In this document: positions 25,335 through 33,844 of the stretch, piece after piece
How the letters are laid out: each line of letters starts with the position of its first letter
How positions within the stretch are numbered: the first letter of the stretch is position 1
Assembly: GCF_004151105.1 (NCBI RefSeq)
Contig: NZ_PHRF01000056.1
Location: forward strand, 25,362 to 89,361
DNA from: Streptomyces sp. L-9-10
GTDB lineage: Bacteria; Actinomycetota; Actinomycetes; Streptomycetales; Streptomycetaceae
Direction of reading: 5' to 3'
DNA length: 64,000 bases
Position numbers and translations under genes: made by a program
The notes under the pieces: model-generated
Database searches by the model: none
Told to the model about the DNA's origin: nothing
Seen by the model: the letters and a program-made list of their open reading frames with translations, nothing else

Positions 25335-26360
25335 ATGCGTATCGGAGTTCTCACCGCAGGCGGCGACTGTCCGGGCCTCAACGCAGTGATCCGTTCGGTC
25401 GTGCACCGGGCCATGACCGGGCACGGAGACGAGGTCATCGGCTTCGAGGACGGCTTCAAGGGGCTGCTCGACGGCCACTTCCGGCCGCTCGACCTGAACG
25501 CCGTCAGCGGCATCCTGGCCCGTGGCGGTACGATCCTCGGCTCGGCCCGGCTGGAGCGCGGCCGGCTCCGCGAAGCGGCGGAGAACTGCGCCGAGTTGGC
25601 CCGCCGGTACGGCATCGACGCGCTCATCCCGATCGGCGGCGAAGGCACGCTCACCGCCGCCCGGCTGCTCTCCGACGCCGGGATGCCCGTCGTCGGTGTC
25701 CCCAAGACCATCGACAACGACATCCACTCCACGGACCGCACCTTCGGCTTCGACACCGCCGTGACGGTCGCGACGGAGGCGATCGACCGGCTCAAGACCA
25801 CCGCCGAGTCGCACCAGCGGGTCATGGTCGTCGAGGTCATGGGCCGGCACGCGGGCTGGATCGCGCTGGAGTCCGGGATGGCGGGCGGCGCGCACGGGAT
25901 CTGCCTGCCGGAGCGGCCCTTCGAGGTCGACAGCCTGGTCAAAATGGTCGAGGCGAGGTTCTCGCGGGGCAAGAAGTTCGCGGTCATCTGCGTCGCGGAG
26001 GGCGCGCATCCGGCGCAGGACTCCATGGAGTACGGCAAGGGCGAGATCGACCAGTTCGGCCACGAGCGCTTCCGGGGCATCGGCAACGTACTGGCGGCGG
26101 AGCTGGAGCGCCGCCTCGGCAAGGAGGCCAGGCCGGTGATCCTGGGCCACGTGCAGCGCGGGGGCACGCCGACGGCGTACGACCGGGTGCTGGCGACGCG
26201 GTTCGGCTGGCACGCGGTGGAGGCGGCGCACCGGGGGGAGTTCGGGCGGATGACGGCGCTGCGGGGGACGGCGGTGGAGATGGTGCCGCTGGCGGAGGCG
26301 GTGACGCAGCTCAAGACGGTGCCGGAGAACAGGATGTTCGAGGCGGAGTCTGTTTTTTAA
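25335..26360 (+). CDS. pfkA: 6-phosphofructokinase, ATP-dependent group III type
   Basis: 341 residues from ATG 25335. Phosphorylates fructose 6-phosphate. Motifs: MRIGVLTAGGDCPGLNAVIR, the phosphoryl-donor segment IGGEGT with Gly104, PKTIDNDI with Lys124, MGRHAGWIALESGMA, and LGHVQRGGTPTAYDRVL. In this family Asp104 marks pyrophosphate-dependent enzymes, while Gly104 with Lys124 is the combination reported for Streptomyces ATP-dependent enzymes, so ATP is the likely donor. It is divergent from pta and near pyk, forming a small central-carbon cluster. Confidence 0.93.
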   Translation: MRIGVLTAGGDCPGLNAVIRSVVHRAMTGHGDEVIGFEDGFKGLLDGHFRPLDLNAVSGILARGGTILGSARLERGRLREAAENCAELARRYGIDALIPIGGEGTLTAARLLSDAGMPVVGVPKTIDNDIHSTDRTFGFDTAVTVATEAIDRLKTTAESHQRVMVVEVMGRHAGWIALESGMAGGAHGICLPERPFEVDSLVKMVEARFSRGKKFAVICVAEGAHPAQDSMEYGKGEIDQFGHERFRGIGNVLAAELERRLGKEARPVILGHVQRGGTPTAYDRVLATRFGWHAVEAAHRGEFGRMTALRGTAVEMVPLAEAVTQLKTVPENRMFEAESVF

Positions 26361-26392
26361 GGGCTCGGTTCGCCTCCGGAAAGACCGAGCCC
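26361..26392. terminator. Hairpin between pfkA and the sugar ABC operon
   Basis: GGGCTCGGT...ACCGAGCCC, a 9-bp perfect stem with a 14-nt loop directly after the pfkA stop, in the 73-bp convergent gap. A run of six T precedes it on the + strand. Confidence 0.6.
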
Positions 26393-26433
26393 GGAACGGT
26401 TGGCACCCCGCGCCCCCGCCGGACGGCGAACCG

Positions 26434-27261
26434 TCACCCCTTCACCGCGCCGCCCAGCGCGAACCCGCCCCCCAGACGCCGGGAGATCAGCACGTACAAG
26501 ATCAGCACCGGCGCCGAGTACAGGATCGAGAACGCCGCCAGCTGCCCGTAGATCACGGATCCGTAGTTGCCGAAGAACGTGAAGATCGAGACGGACGCGG
26601 GCAGTTGGTCCGGTGTGAGCAGCAGCATGAACGGTACGAAGAAGTTCCCCCACAGCTGGATGAAGGTGTAGATCGTCACCACGGTCACCCCCGGCCCCAT
26701 CAGCGGCAGCACCACCCGCGTCAGCGTCTGGAAGTTCGACGCCCCGTCCGTCCAGGCCGCCTCTTCGAGGACCGTCGGCACCCCGTCCATGAAGTTCTTC
26801 ATCAGCCAGATGGAGAACGGCAGTTGGGACGTGGCGAGAAAGAGGGACGTGCCGTACGTGGTGTCGATGAGGTCGACCTGGACGAACAGTCCGTACACCG
26901 GCACCATGATCGCCGTGATCGGGAGGCAGGTCGTGAACAGGATCGTCAGCAGATACGGCCGGTTGAAGCGCGAGCGGTAGCGGGAGAGCGGGTACGCCGC
27001 CAGTGCCGCGCAGACCACGGTCAGGATCGTCGCGCTGCCGCACAGCGCCAGGCTGTTGAGCATCGGCGTGAAGGTGATCTCGTCGGTGAGGACCGCGCTG
27101 AAGTTGTCGCCGGTGAGCGACGAGGGGACCCGTACGCGCAGATCCGCGTCGGCGTCGACCGAGGCGAGCGTCAGCCAGAGCAGCGGCAGGGCGAACGCGG
27201 CGGCGGTCAGGAGCAGGGCGGCGTCCGCCGAGAGGCGGGTGCGGGCGCGTCGGCTCAGCAC
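26434..27261 (-). CDS. Carbohydrate ABC transporter permease (MalG-type)
   Basis: 275 residues, about six membrane segments. The inner-membrane EAA motif is EEAAWTDGASNFQTLTRVVLPLMGPG, where the ATPase docks. It is the last gene of an operon with a MalF-type permease (1-bp gap) and a binding lipoprotein. No ATPase is encoded nearby, which is normal in Streptomyces because many sugar importers share the MsiK ATPase. Sugar unknown. Confidence 0.9.
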   Translation of the reverse strand: MLSRRARTRLSADAALLLTAAAFALPLLWLTLASVDADADLRVRVPSSLTGDNFSAVLTDEITFTPMLNSLALCGSATILTVVCAALAAYPLSRYRSRFNRPYLLTILFTTCLPITAIMVPVYGLFVQVDLIDTTYGTSLFLATSQLPFSIWLMKNFMDGVPTVLEEAAWTDGASNFQTLTRVVLPLMGPGVTVVTIYTFIQLWGNFFVPFMLLLTPDQLPASVSIFTFFGNYGSVIYGQLAAFSILYSAPVLILYVLISRRLGGGFALGGAVKG

Positions 27262-27262
27262 G

Positions 27263-28144
27263 TCAGACCTCCACCCTCATCAGTCGCAGATAGACGAGGG
27301 AGAAGAGCGAGCCGACCAGCAGGAGGAGCAGCGCGACCGCCGTTCCGTAGCCGATCAGGCTCTTCTGGAACGCCTGGTCGTACATGAAGACCGGGAGGGT
27401 CTGGCTGCGGTTGCCGGGGCCGCCGCGCGTCATCGCCCAGATCAGGCCGAAGACGGAGAGGGTGGAGAGCGTGTTGAGCATCAGGTTCGTGCCGATGGAG
27501 CGGCGGATCATCGGCAGGGTGATGTGCCAGAGCCTGCGCACCCCGCTCGCGCCGTCGACCTGTGCCGCCTCGGTGACGTCCTTGGGGATCTCGGAGAGCG
27601 CGGCGGAGTAGATCAGCATCGAGAACGCGGTGCCGCGCCAGACGTTGGCGAAGGACACCGCCAGGATCGGCAGGGTGTACAGCCAGTTCTGGGAGGGGAG
27701 CTGGAGCCAGTCCAGGATCGCGTTGAGTGTGCCCTCGCGGCGGAAGAAGGCGTAGAGCAGGAACGCCGCGACGATCTCGGGCAGCACCCACGCGGCGATG
27801 ACGAGGGCGCCGGTGAGCGTACGGACCGGGCGGGACGCGGCCCGCATCAGGCCGGCGAGGGCGAGTCCGAGGGTGTTCTGGCCGACGATGGAGGAGACGA
27901 AGGTGAACACCAGCGTCAGCCAGACGGCGTTGCGGAAGTTCTCGTCGCTGAACGCCCGGCGGAAGTTCGCCAGGCCCACGAAGTCCGAGGAGGACGAGCC
28001 GGTCAGCTGGGCGTTGGTGAAGGCGATCCAGACGCAGTAGGCGATGGGGCCGGCCAGGAACAGCACCAGCAGGAGCGTGGCGGGCGCCAGTGGCACCCAG
28101 CGCCACAGCCGCCCCTGGCCGCGGCCCGCGTGCGCGGTGCTCAC
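27263..28144 (-). CDS. Carbohydrate ABC transporter permease (MalF-type)
   Basis: 293 residues with six membrane segments, first at ~16-40 (LAPATLLLVLFLAGPIAYCVWIAFTNAQLTG). EAA motif: VTEAAQVDGASGVRRLWHITLPMIRRS. It overlaps the binding-protein stop by 4 bp and is followed by the MalG-type partner. The pair forms the membrane channel of a sugar importer. Confidence 0.9.
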   Translation of the reverse strand: MSTAHAGRGQGRLWRWVPLAPATLLLVLFLAGPIAYCVWIAFTNAQLTGSSSSDFVGLANFRRAFSDENFRNAVWLTLVFTFVSSIVGQNTLGLALAGLMRAASRPVRTLTGALVIAAWVLPEIVAAFLLYAFFRREGTLNAILDWLQLPSQNWLYTLPILAVSFANVWRGTAFSMLIYSAALSEIPKDVTEAAQVDGASGVRRLWHITLPMIRRSIGTNLMLNTLSTLSVFGLIWAMTRGGPGNRSQTLPVFMYDQAFQKSLIGYGTAVALLLLLVGSLFSLVYLRLMRVEV

Positions 28145-29493
28145 CTGCTGACCACCGCGCCGTCGGTGAGGGTCTTCAGCTGGTCGTCGTACTCCTTCGC
28201 CGCCTGTTCCGGTGAGCCGTCCCCCGTCGTCACCGTCTCCATCGCCTCACCGATCGCCGTGGAGACCTGCGGATAGACGGGCAGCGCCGGGCGGTAGTGC
28301 GTGAACTCGACCAGCCCGGTGAAGAATTCGATGCCCGGCATGGACGAGAGATAGCGCGGGTCGGCCGCCACGTCCTTCCGTACGGCGATCTGCGCGCCCA
28401 CGATGTCCCACTCGGCCGCGTTCTCCCTGGTCTGCTGTGTTGTGACGAACTCCCAGGCGAGATCGGGGTTCTGGGCCTTCGACGGGATCGCCCACGCCCA
28501 GCCGCCCGACATCGACACCCTGCCCGGCGCCTGGCCGTGCTGTGTCGGCATCGGTGTCTGCGCGAGATCCTTCGACCAGTCCGGCCACTCCTTGGGGCCC
28601 TTGTTGATCCAGTTCTGGCCCATCCAGGATCCGTCCAGCGAGATCGCCAGCTTCCCCTCCGGGAACCACTCCGTGGCGACGCGCGTGCCGAGGTTGGGGT
28701 CGAGGGCGTCGGAGACATCCGGGCCGAGCTTCTCGCCGAACACCGTCTGTACGAAGCCCAGCGCGTCCCGGAAGCCCTGGCCGCCCGCCACCCACTTCTT
28801 CGCGGAGGCGTCGTAGAGCGGGTCGGCGCCCGTGCCGTACAGGAGCATCTCGAAGCCCTGCATCACGGCGGCCTCACCGAGGCCCTTGCCGGTGTAGACG
28901 TTGAGCGGGATGACCCCGGGGACCTTCCGCTTGACGGTACGGGCCGCGTCCAGGATCTCCGCCCAGTTCCTGGGCTGCCAGTCGGCGGGCAGACCCGCCT
29001 TGGCGAAGATCTCCTTGTTGAACCAGAGGCCGCGGGTGTCGGTGCCGTCGGGTACCCCGTATGTCCTGCCGTCCTCGGCCTTGGCCGCCGACTTCGCCGT
29101 GTCGACGAACTGGTCCCAGTCGGCCCACTTCGCCAGGTAGTCGTCCAGCGGGCGCAGATAGCCGGCCTTGATGTCGGAGTTGATCCGGAAGGTGTCCTCG
29201 TAGACCAGATCGGGGGCGGTCTTCGGGGAGCGCATCATCTGCTGCGCCTTGGTGGCGTAGTCGTTGTCCGGGGCCTGGATCGGGATGAGCTCGACCTTCT
29301 TGCCCGGATGCGCCTTCTCGAACTGCCGCTTCACGGACTCCAGATAGTTGTCCTTGAAGCGGATCTTGTTGTCCGTGGAGCGGTTGTAGGCGACCTTGAT
29401 GGTGTCGGGATCGCTTCCTGAACCGCCGCCGCACGCCGTGAGCGAACCGGCGGCGAGCACGGCGACGAGGATGAGCGGGGCGGTGGGGCGCAC
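28141..29493 (-). CDS. Extracellular sugar-binding lipoprotein of the ABC importer
   Basis: 450 residues from GTG 29493, chosen for its gaggagg site; the frame is open upstream but not signal-like. Signal peptide with lipobox LTAC (Cys near residue 21), then a Gly/Ser linker. The mature protein follows the family-1 solute-binding fold (KVAYNRSTDNKIRF, LVYEDTFRINSDIKAGYLRPLDDYLAKW, GVPDGTDTRGLWFNKEIFAKAG, SGGWAWAIPSKAQNPDLAWEF). It captures an oligosaccharide or sugar derivative at the membrane surface for the two permeases. The substrate cannot be predicted. Confidence 0.9.
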   Translation of the reverse strand: MRPTAPLILVAVLAAGSLTACGGGSGSDPDTIKVAYNRSTDNKIRFKDNYLESVKRQFEKAHPGKKVELIPIQAPDNDYATKAQQMMRSPKTAPDLVYEDTFRINSDIKAGYLRPLDDYLAKWADWDQFVDTAKSAAKAEDGRTYGVPDGTDTRGLWFNKEIFAKAGLPADWQPRNWAEILDAARTVKRKVPGVIPLNVYTGKGLGEAAVMQGFEMLLYGTGADPLYDASAKKWVAGGQGFRDALGFVQTVFGEKLGPDVSDALDPNLGTRVATEWFPEGKLAISLDGSWMGQNWINKGPKEWPDWSKDLAQTPMPTQHGQAPGRVSMSGGWAWAIPSKAQNPDLAWEFVTTQQTRENAAEWDIVGAQIAVRKDVAADPRYLSSMPGIEFFTGLVEFTHYRPALPVYPQVSTAIGEAMETVTTGDGSPEQAAKEYDDQLKTLTDGAVVSR

Positions 29494-29532
29494 GGGCACG
29501 ACCTCCTCTGAGCCACAGTGGGCTGCCCGGCG

Positions 29533-29570
29533 ACCGTAGGACTGGGCCATTACCAAGGTCAATCCCCTTG
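29533..29570 (-). promoter_or_regulatory. Promoter and repeat upstream of the sugar ABC operon
   Basis: On the minus strand TTGACC (29563-29558) and TACGGT (29538-29533) are separated by 19 bp, about 40 bp before the lipoprotein start. A CAAGG-n7-CCTTG inverted repeat (29554-29570) overlaps the -35 and could be an operator. Confidence 0.4.
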
Positions 29571-29647
29571 CAGGGTCGATTAGTTGGCGCCCCGGCGTAA
29601 CGGTGACGGGGGCGCTTCCGGTACGGCTCGCGGGGAGGGCGGACCGG

Positions 29648-30454
29648 TCAGTGGGTCGCGGGGAGCCAGCGGTACTGCAGTTCCGGGCGCCCGACCTGCC
29701 CGTACTGCGGGCTGCGCTGCGCCCGCCCGTTGGTGACCAGATGCTCCAGATAGCGGCGCGCGGTGATCCGGGAGATCCCGACCCTGGTCCCGGCCTCGGT
29801 GGCGGTGAGTCCGCCGGCCGACGCGCGCAGCGTACGGGTCACCGCTTCCAGCGTCGGGGCGCTCAGCCCCTTCGGCAGCGAGGAGGGCTGCGGCGCCCGG
29901 AGCGCGCCGAGCGCGCGGTCCACCTCCTCCTGGCCGCTCGCCTCGCCGGCCGCCGCCCGGAACTCCGCGTACCGTACGAGCCGGTCGCGGAGGGTGGCGA
30001 AGGTGAAGGGCTTCAGTACGTACTGGACGACCCCGAGCGACACGCCTTCCCGTACCACCGCGAGGTCGCGCGCCGAGGTGACCGCGATGACATCCGCGTG
30101 GTGCCCGCCGGCCCGCAGGCTGCGCAGGAGCTGGAGGCCGTGCCCGTCCGGGAGGTACAGGTCGAGGAGGATCAGATCGATGTCCGTACGCTCCAGCAGC
30201 CGGCCGGCCTCCACCCGGGAGTGGGCGACGCCCGCGACGGTGAAGCCGGGCACCCGGCCGACGTACAGCTGATGGGCGTCCGCCGCGACCGGATCGTCCT
30301 CGACCACGAGGACACGGATCGCCGTCTCCCCGGGGCCTGTGGGACCGGACGGGCCGGCCGGGCTCGAGGGGCCGGCCGGGCCTGTGTGGCCGGTGGGGCC
30401 TGTGTGGCCCGTATGGCCGGCCGGGCCCGTCGGGTCCGTGGGGCCGGGGCTCAC
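29648..30454 (-). CDS. CitB/DctR-type response regulator with collagen-like N-terminal tail
   Basis: 268 residues from GTG 30454, which overlaps the kinase stop (GTGA). The receiver domain starts near residue 46 (IRVLVVEDDPVAADAHQLY) with the phospho-Asp in LILLDLYLPDGHG and the conserved Lys in YVLKPF. The C-terminal DNA-binding part is GGLTATEAGTRVGISRITARRYLEHLV, as in the CitB/DpiA family. Unusually, residues 3-42 are a Gly-Pro/His-Thr-rich run in Gly-X-Y-like order. Together with the CitA-type kinase it probably controls the adjacent DctA symporter. If the true start were internal, the tail would be spurious, but the only start coupled to the kinase stop includes it. Confidence 0.85.
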   Translation of the reverse strand: MSPGPTDPTGPAGHTGHTGPTGHTGPAGPSSPAGPSGPTGPGETAIRVLVVEDDPVAADAHQLYVGRVPGFTVAGVAHSRVEAGRLLERTDIDLILLDLYLPDGHGLQLLRSLRAGGHHADVIAVTSARDLAVVREGVSLGVVQYVLKPFTFATLRDRLVRYAEFRAAAGEASGQEEVDRALGALRAPQPSSLPKGLSAPTLEAVTRTLRASAGGLTATEAGTRVGISRITARRYLEHLVTNGRAQRSPQYGQVGRPELQYRWLPATH

Positions 30455-32082
30455 CGCGCCGCCTCGATCCCGTCGTCGGCGGTCCCGGCGGCGACGACCG
30501 GCCGACGCCCGGCCAGCGGCAGCCGTACGGTGAACTCCGCGCCGCCCTCCGGGCCCTCCGCGAGCTTCACCGTCCCGCTCGCGCGGTGCACCGCCTGCCG
30601 TACGAGCGCCAGGCCGAGACCGCGCCCGGGGCCCCGGGTCGACCAGCCGCGCCGGAACACCTCGTCCATGTCGCCGGGAGCGACCCCGGCCCCGGTGTCC
30701 CGTACGCCCAGGAGCAGCTCGTCGTCCTCCACCAGGGCGGTCACGATGATCCGCGCGCCCTCGCCGCCCTGCGCCGCGTCCATCGCGTTGTCGATCAGAT
30801 TGCCCAGGATGGTCACCAGATCGCGCGCCGGGAGCGTCGACGGGAGGACGCCGTCGTCGATCCGGCTGTCCTCGGCGAGCTCCAGCTCCACTCCGCGTTC
30901 ATTGGCCTGCGCCGCCTTCCCCAGCAGCAGGGCCGCGAGGACCGGCTCGCCGACCGCGCCCACCACCCGGTCCGTGAGCGCCTGTGCCAGTTCGAGCTCC
31001 GCCGTGGCGAACTCCACCGCCTGCTCCACCCGTCCCAGTTCGATCAGCGAAACCACCGTGTGCAGCCGGTTGGCCGCCTCGTGCGCCTGTGACCTCAGGG
31101 CCTGGGTGAAGCCCCGCTCCGAGTCCAACTCGCCGGACAGCGCCTGGAGTTCGGTGTGGTCGCGCAACGTGACGACCGTACCGCGCTGCTCACCGCCGAC
31201 CACCGGGCGCGTGTTCACGACCACGATCCGGTCGGCGGTCATATGCGCCTCGTCCACTCTCGGCTCCGAGGCCAGCAGCGCGCCGGTGAGCGGTGCGGGC
31301 AGCCCCAGCTCGGCGATGGGACGGCCCACCGCGGAGTCGTCCAGACCGAGCAGCTCGCGCCCGCCGTCGTTCATCAGCGCGATCCTGCGCCCGCCGTCGA
31401 GCATCAGCAGCCCTTCGCTCACGGCGTGCAGCGCCGCCTCGTGGTAGTCGTGCATCCGGCTCAGCTCCGCCGCGTTCATCCCGTGGGTGTGCCGGCGCAG
31501 CCGCGCGTTGATCACATACGTACCCAGTCCGCCGATCGCCAAGGCCGCGCCCGCGGCCAGGGCCAGCACCCTGACCTGCTGGGTGATCTCGTCGGAGATC
31601 CGGTCCACGGTGATCCCGACGCTGACCAGACCGGTGATCCGGTCGCCGTCCCGCACCGGAGTGACCGCACGGACCGAAGGGCCGAGCGTGCCGGTGTACG
31701 TCTCGGTGAAGGTCTTGCCGCGCAGGGCCGGCGCTCTGCCGCCCAGGAAGGGCATCCCTATCTGCGCCGGATCGGGGTGCGTCCAGCGAATCCCCTCCGG
31801 GTTCATGATCGTGATGAAATCGAGGCCGGTGTCGCGCCGCACACGCTCCGCGTACGGCTGGAGTGCGGCGCTCGGATCCGGGGTACGGATCGCCTCGCGT
31901 ACGGACGGCGAGTCGGCGAGCGCGTGCGCCGTGGCCAGAACCTGCTTGCGCGCGGTCTCGTCCGTATGGGCGCGACCGGTGACGTACGCGAAGACCGCGC
32001 ACCCCGCGACGACGGCCGCGACCAGCACGACCTGCATCGCGAAGAGCTGGGCGGCGAGACTGCGGGGGCGCGGCAGATGCAT
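30451..32082 (-). CDS. CitA/DcuS-type sensor histidine kinase
   Basis: 543 residues from ATG 32082 (MHLPRPRSLAAQLF); 32109 would add nine. Membrane segment ~11-34, an extracytoplasmic PAS-like sensor (~35-165, with ITIMNPEGIRWTHPDPAQIG and FTETYTGTLGPSVRAVTPV), a second segment (~172-192), a cytoplasmic PAS (HAVSEGLLMLDGGRRIALMNDGGRELLGL), the His box SQAHEAANRLHTVVSLIELG, and the ATPase with GNLIDNAMDAA and GLGLALVRQAV. Family members sense C4-dicarboxylates or citrate outside the cell. It is divergent from dctA, a likely target gene. Confidence 0.88.
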   Translation of the reverse strand: MHLPRPRSLAAQLFAMQVVLVAAVVAGCAVFAYVTGRAHTDETARKQVLATAHALADSPSVREAIRTPDPSAALQPYAERVRRDTGLDFITIMNPEGIRWTHPDPAQIGMPFLGGRAPALRGKTFTETYTGTLGPSVRAVTPVRDGDRITGLVSVGITVDRISDEITQQVRVLALAAGAALAIGGLGTYVINARLRRHTHGMNAAELSRMHDYHEAALHAVSEGLLMLDGGRRIALMNDGGRELLGLDDSAVGRPIAELGLPAPLTGALLASEPRVDEAHMTADRIVVVNTRPVVGGEQRGTVVTLRDHTELQALSGELDSERGFTQALRSQAHEAANRLHTVVSLIELGRVEQAVEFATAELELAQALTDRVVGAVGEPVLAALLLGKAAQANERGVELELAEDSRIDDGVLPSTLPARDLVTILGNLIDNAMDAAQGGEGARIIVTALVEDDELLLGVRDTGAGVAPGDMDEVFRRGWSTRGPGRGLGLALVRQAVHRASGTVKLAEGPEGGAEFTVRLPLAGRRPVVAAGTADDGIEAAR

Positions 32083-32104
32083 GAAACAAGAATGCCTGGC
32101 CGGA

Positions 32105-32144
32105 TTCATATGAACGAAATGAACGTAAGGGTGACCGGCGTCAC
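32105..32144. promoter_or_regulatory. Candidate regulator sites between the kinase and dctA
   Basis: TTCATATGAA (32105-32114) is a perfect palindrome followed by two ATGAAC-like direct repeats, then GTGAC-CGGC-GTCAC (32131-32144). The A/T-rich repeat block in a divergent gap is a reasonable response-regulator target. Confidence 0.4.
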
Positions 32145-32218
32145 ACGGTGGTGGATAGTCACCGGGACCCCTCGGGACAGGGACGGGGGATTCGCAGGAG
32201 ACGAGTCAAGGAGGACCC

Positions 32219-33595
32219 GTGGCCGCAAGGCGGGACCGTACCCACTATCTGTACATCGCGGTGATCGTCGCCGTGGCGCTCGGCATTCTGGTGGGCTTCG
32301 CGGCTCCTGGTGTGGCCGTCGAGCTGAAGCCGATCGGTACCGGCTTCGTGAACCTCATCAAGATGATGATCTCGCCCGTGATCTTCTGCACGATCGTGCT
32401 GGGAGTCGGGTCGGTCAGGAAGGCCGCCAAGGTCGGCGCGGTCGGCGGGCTCGCCCTCGGCTACTTCATGCTGATGTCGACCGTCGCCCTGGCCATCGGC
32501 CTGGTCGTCGGGAACATCCTGGAGCCCGGTTCGGGCCTCCACCTCACCGAGGCCACCCGTGAAGCGGGCGCGGCCCAGGCGAGCGGCGCGAGCGAGTCCA
32601 CCGCGGACTTCCTGCTCGGCATCATCCCGACGACGATCGTCTCCGCCTTCACCGAGGGCTCGGTCCTCCAGACGCTGATGGTCGCGCTGCTGGCCGGCTT
32701 CGCGCTCCAGGCCATGGGCTCCTCGGGCGAACCGGTGCTGCGTGGTATCGGACACATCCAGCGCCTGGTCTTCCGCATGCTCGCGATGATCATGTGGGCC
32801 GCGCCGGTGGGTGCCTTCGGCGCCATCGCGGCGGTGGTCGGCGAGACCGGCCTCGACGCCCTGAAGTCGCTCGCGATCATCATGATCGGCTTCTACATCA
32901 CCTGCGCGCTCTTCGTCTTCCTCGTCCTCGGCGCGCTGCTGCGGCTGATCGCGGGCGTGAACATCTTCTCGCTGCTGAAGTACCTGGGCCGCGAGTTCCT
33001 GCTGATCCTCTCGACCTCCTCCTCCGAGTCGGCGCTGCCGCGGCTCATCGCGAAGATGGAGCACCTGGGTGTCAGCAAGCCCGTCGTCGGCATCACCGTC
33101 CCGACCGGCTACTCCTTCAACCTGGACGGCACGGCCATCTATCTGACGATGGCCTCGCTCTTCATCGCCGAGGGCATGGGTGACCCGCTCTCGATCGGTG
33201 AGCAGGTGTCGCTGCTCCTCTTCATGATCATCGCCTCCAAGGGCGCGGCGGGTGTCACCGGCGCGGGTCTGGCGACGCTGGCCGGCGGCCTCCAGTCGCA
33301 CCGGCCCGAGCTGGTCGACGGCGTCGGTCTGATCGTCGGCATCGACCGCTTCATGAGTGAGGCGCGCGCCATGACGAACTTCGCGGGCAACGCGGTCGCC
33401 ACGGTCCTGATCGGTACGTGGACCAAGGAGATCGACAAGGGCCGTGTGGACGAGGTGCTGGCCGGACACATCCCGTTCGACGAGAAGACCCTGGTGGACG
33501 ACCACCACGGTGGTCCGGCGGACGCGCCGGACGACGTCTCGACGGACGTGCCCGAGTCGCGCGCCGCCACCAGGACGGACAAGGCCGGGGTCTGA
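32219..33595 (+). CDS. dctA: C4-dicarboxylate:cation symporter (DctA, DAACS family)
   Basis: 458 residues from GTG 32219 with an aaggagg site. Eight or so membrane segments and the family motifs are clear: the serine-rich hairpin STSSSESALPRLIAKME, PTGYSFNLDGTAIYLTMASLF, and the substrate segment DRFMSEARAMTNFAGNAVATVL. It imports succinate, fumarate or malate with cations. It is divergent from a CitA/CitB-type two-component system that very likely controls it. An acidic tail of ~40 residues follows the last segment. Confidence 0.92.
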   Translation: MAARRDRTHYLYIAVIVAVALGILVGFAAPGVAVELKPIGTGFVNLIKMMISPVIFCTIVLGVGSVRKAAKVGAVGGLALGYFMLMSTVALAIGLVVGNILEPGSGLHLTEATREAGAAQASGASESTADFLLGIIPTTIVSAFTEGSVLQTLMVALLAGFALQAMGSSGEPVLRGIGHIQRLVFRMLAMIMWAAPVGAFGAIAAVVGETGLDALKSLAIIMIGFYITCALFVFLVLGALLRLIAGVNIFSLLKYLGREFLLILSTSSSESALPRLIAKMEHLGVSKPVVGITVPTGYSFNLDGTAIYLTMASLFIAEGMGDPLSIGEQVSLLLFMIIASKGAAGVTGAGLATLAGGLQSHRPELVDGVGLIVGIDRFMSEARAMTNFAGNAVATVLIGTWTKEIDKGRVDEVLAGHIPFDEKTLVDDHHGGPADAPDDVSTDVPESRAATRTDKAGV

Positions 33596-33685
33596 TCCCC
33601 GCACTCGCACCATGATCCCGGCCGGGGTCACACCCCCACAGCCCCGGCCCCTGAAGACCGGCCGTACGGAGGCGCTTCCGTGCGG

Positions 33686-33707
33686 CCGGTCGGTTTTGTG
33701 CGACCGG
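33686..33707 (+). terminator. Short hairpin downstream of dctA
   Basis: CCGGTCG...CGACCGG, 7-bp perfect stem with a loop containing TTTT. Confidence 0.4.
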
Positions 33708-33714
33708 GTGCCTT

Positions 33715-33774
33715 CCGTACCGCTGCCGTCCGTACCGATGTGATCGGGCACCGGTACGGACGGCAGCGGTACGG
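33715..33774. terminator. Bidirectional hairpin between dctA and the P450 gene
   Basis: A perfect 23-bp stem (33715-33737 with 33752-33774) and a 14-nt loop, in the 249-bp gap between convergent genes. One of the longest stems in the window. Confidence 0.75.
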
Positions 33775-33844
33775 ACGGCTGTCCGGGACCGTGCGGGGCT
33801 GTGCGAGGGCTCCAGGGGGCGGGGGCTCCAGTGGGCGGGGGCGC

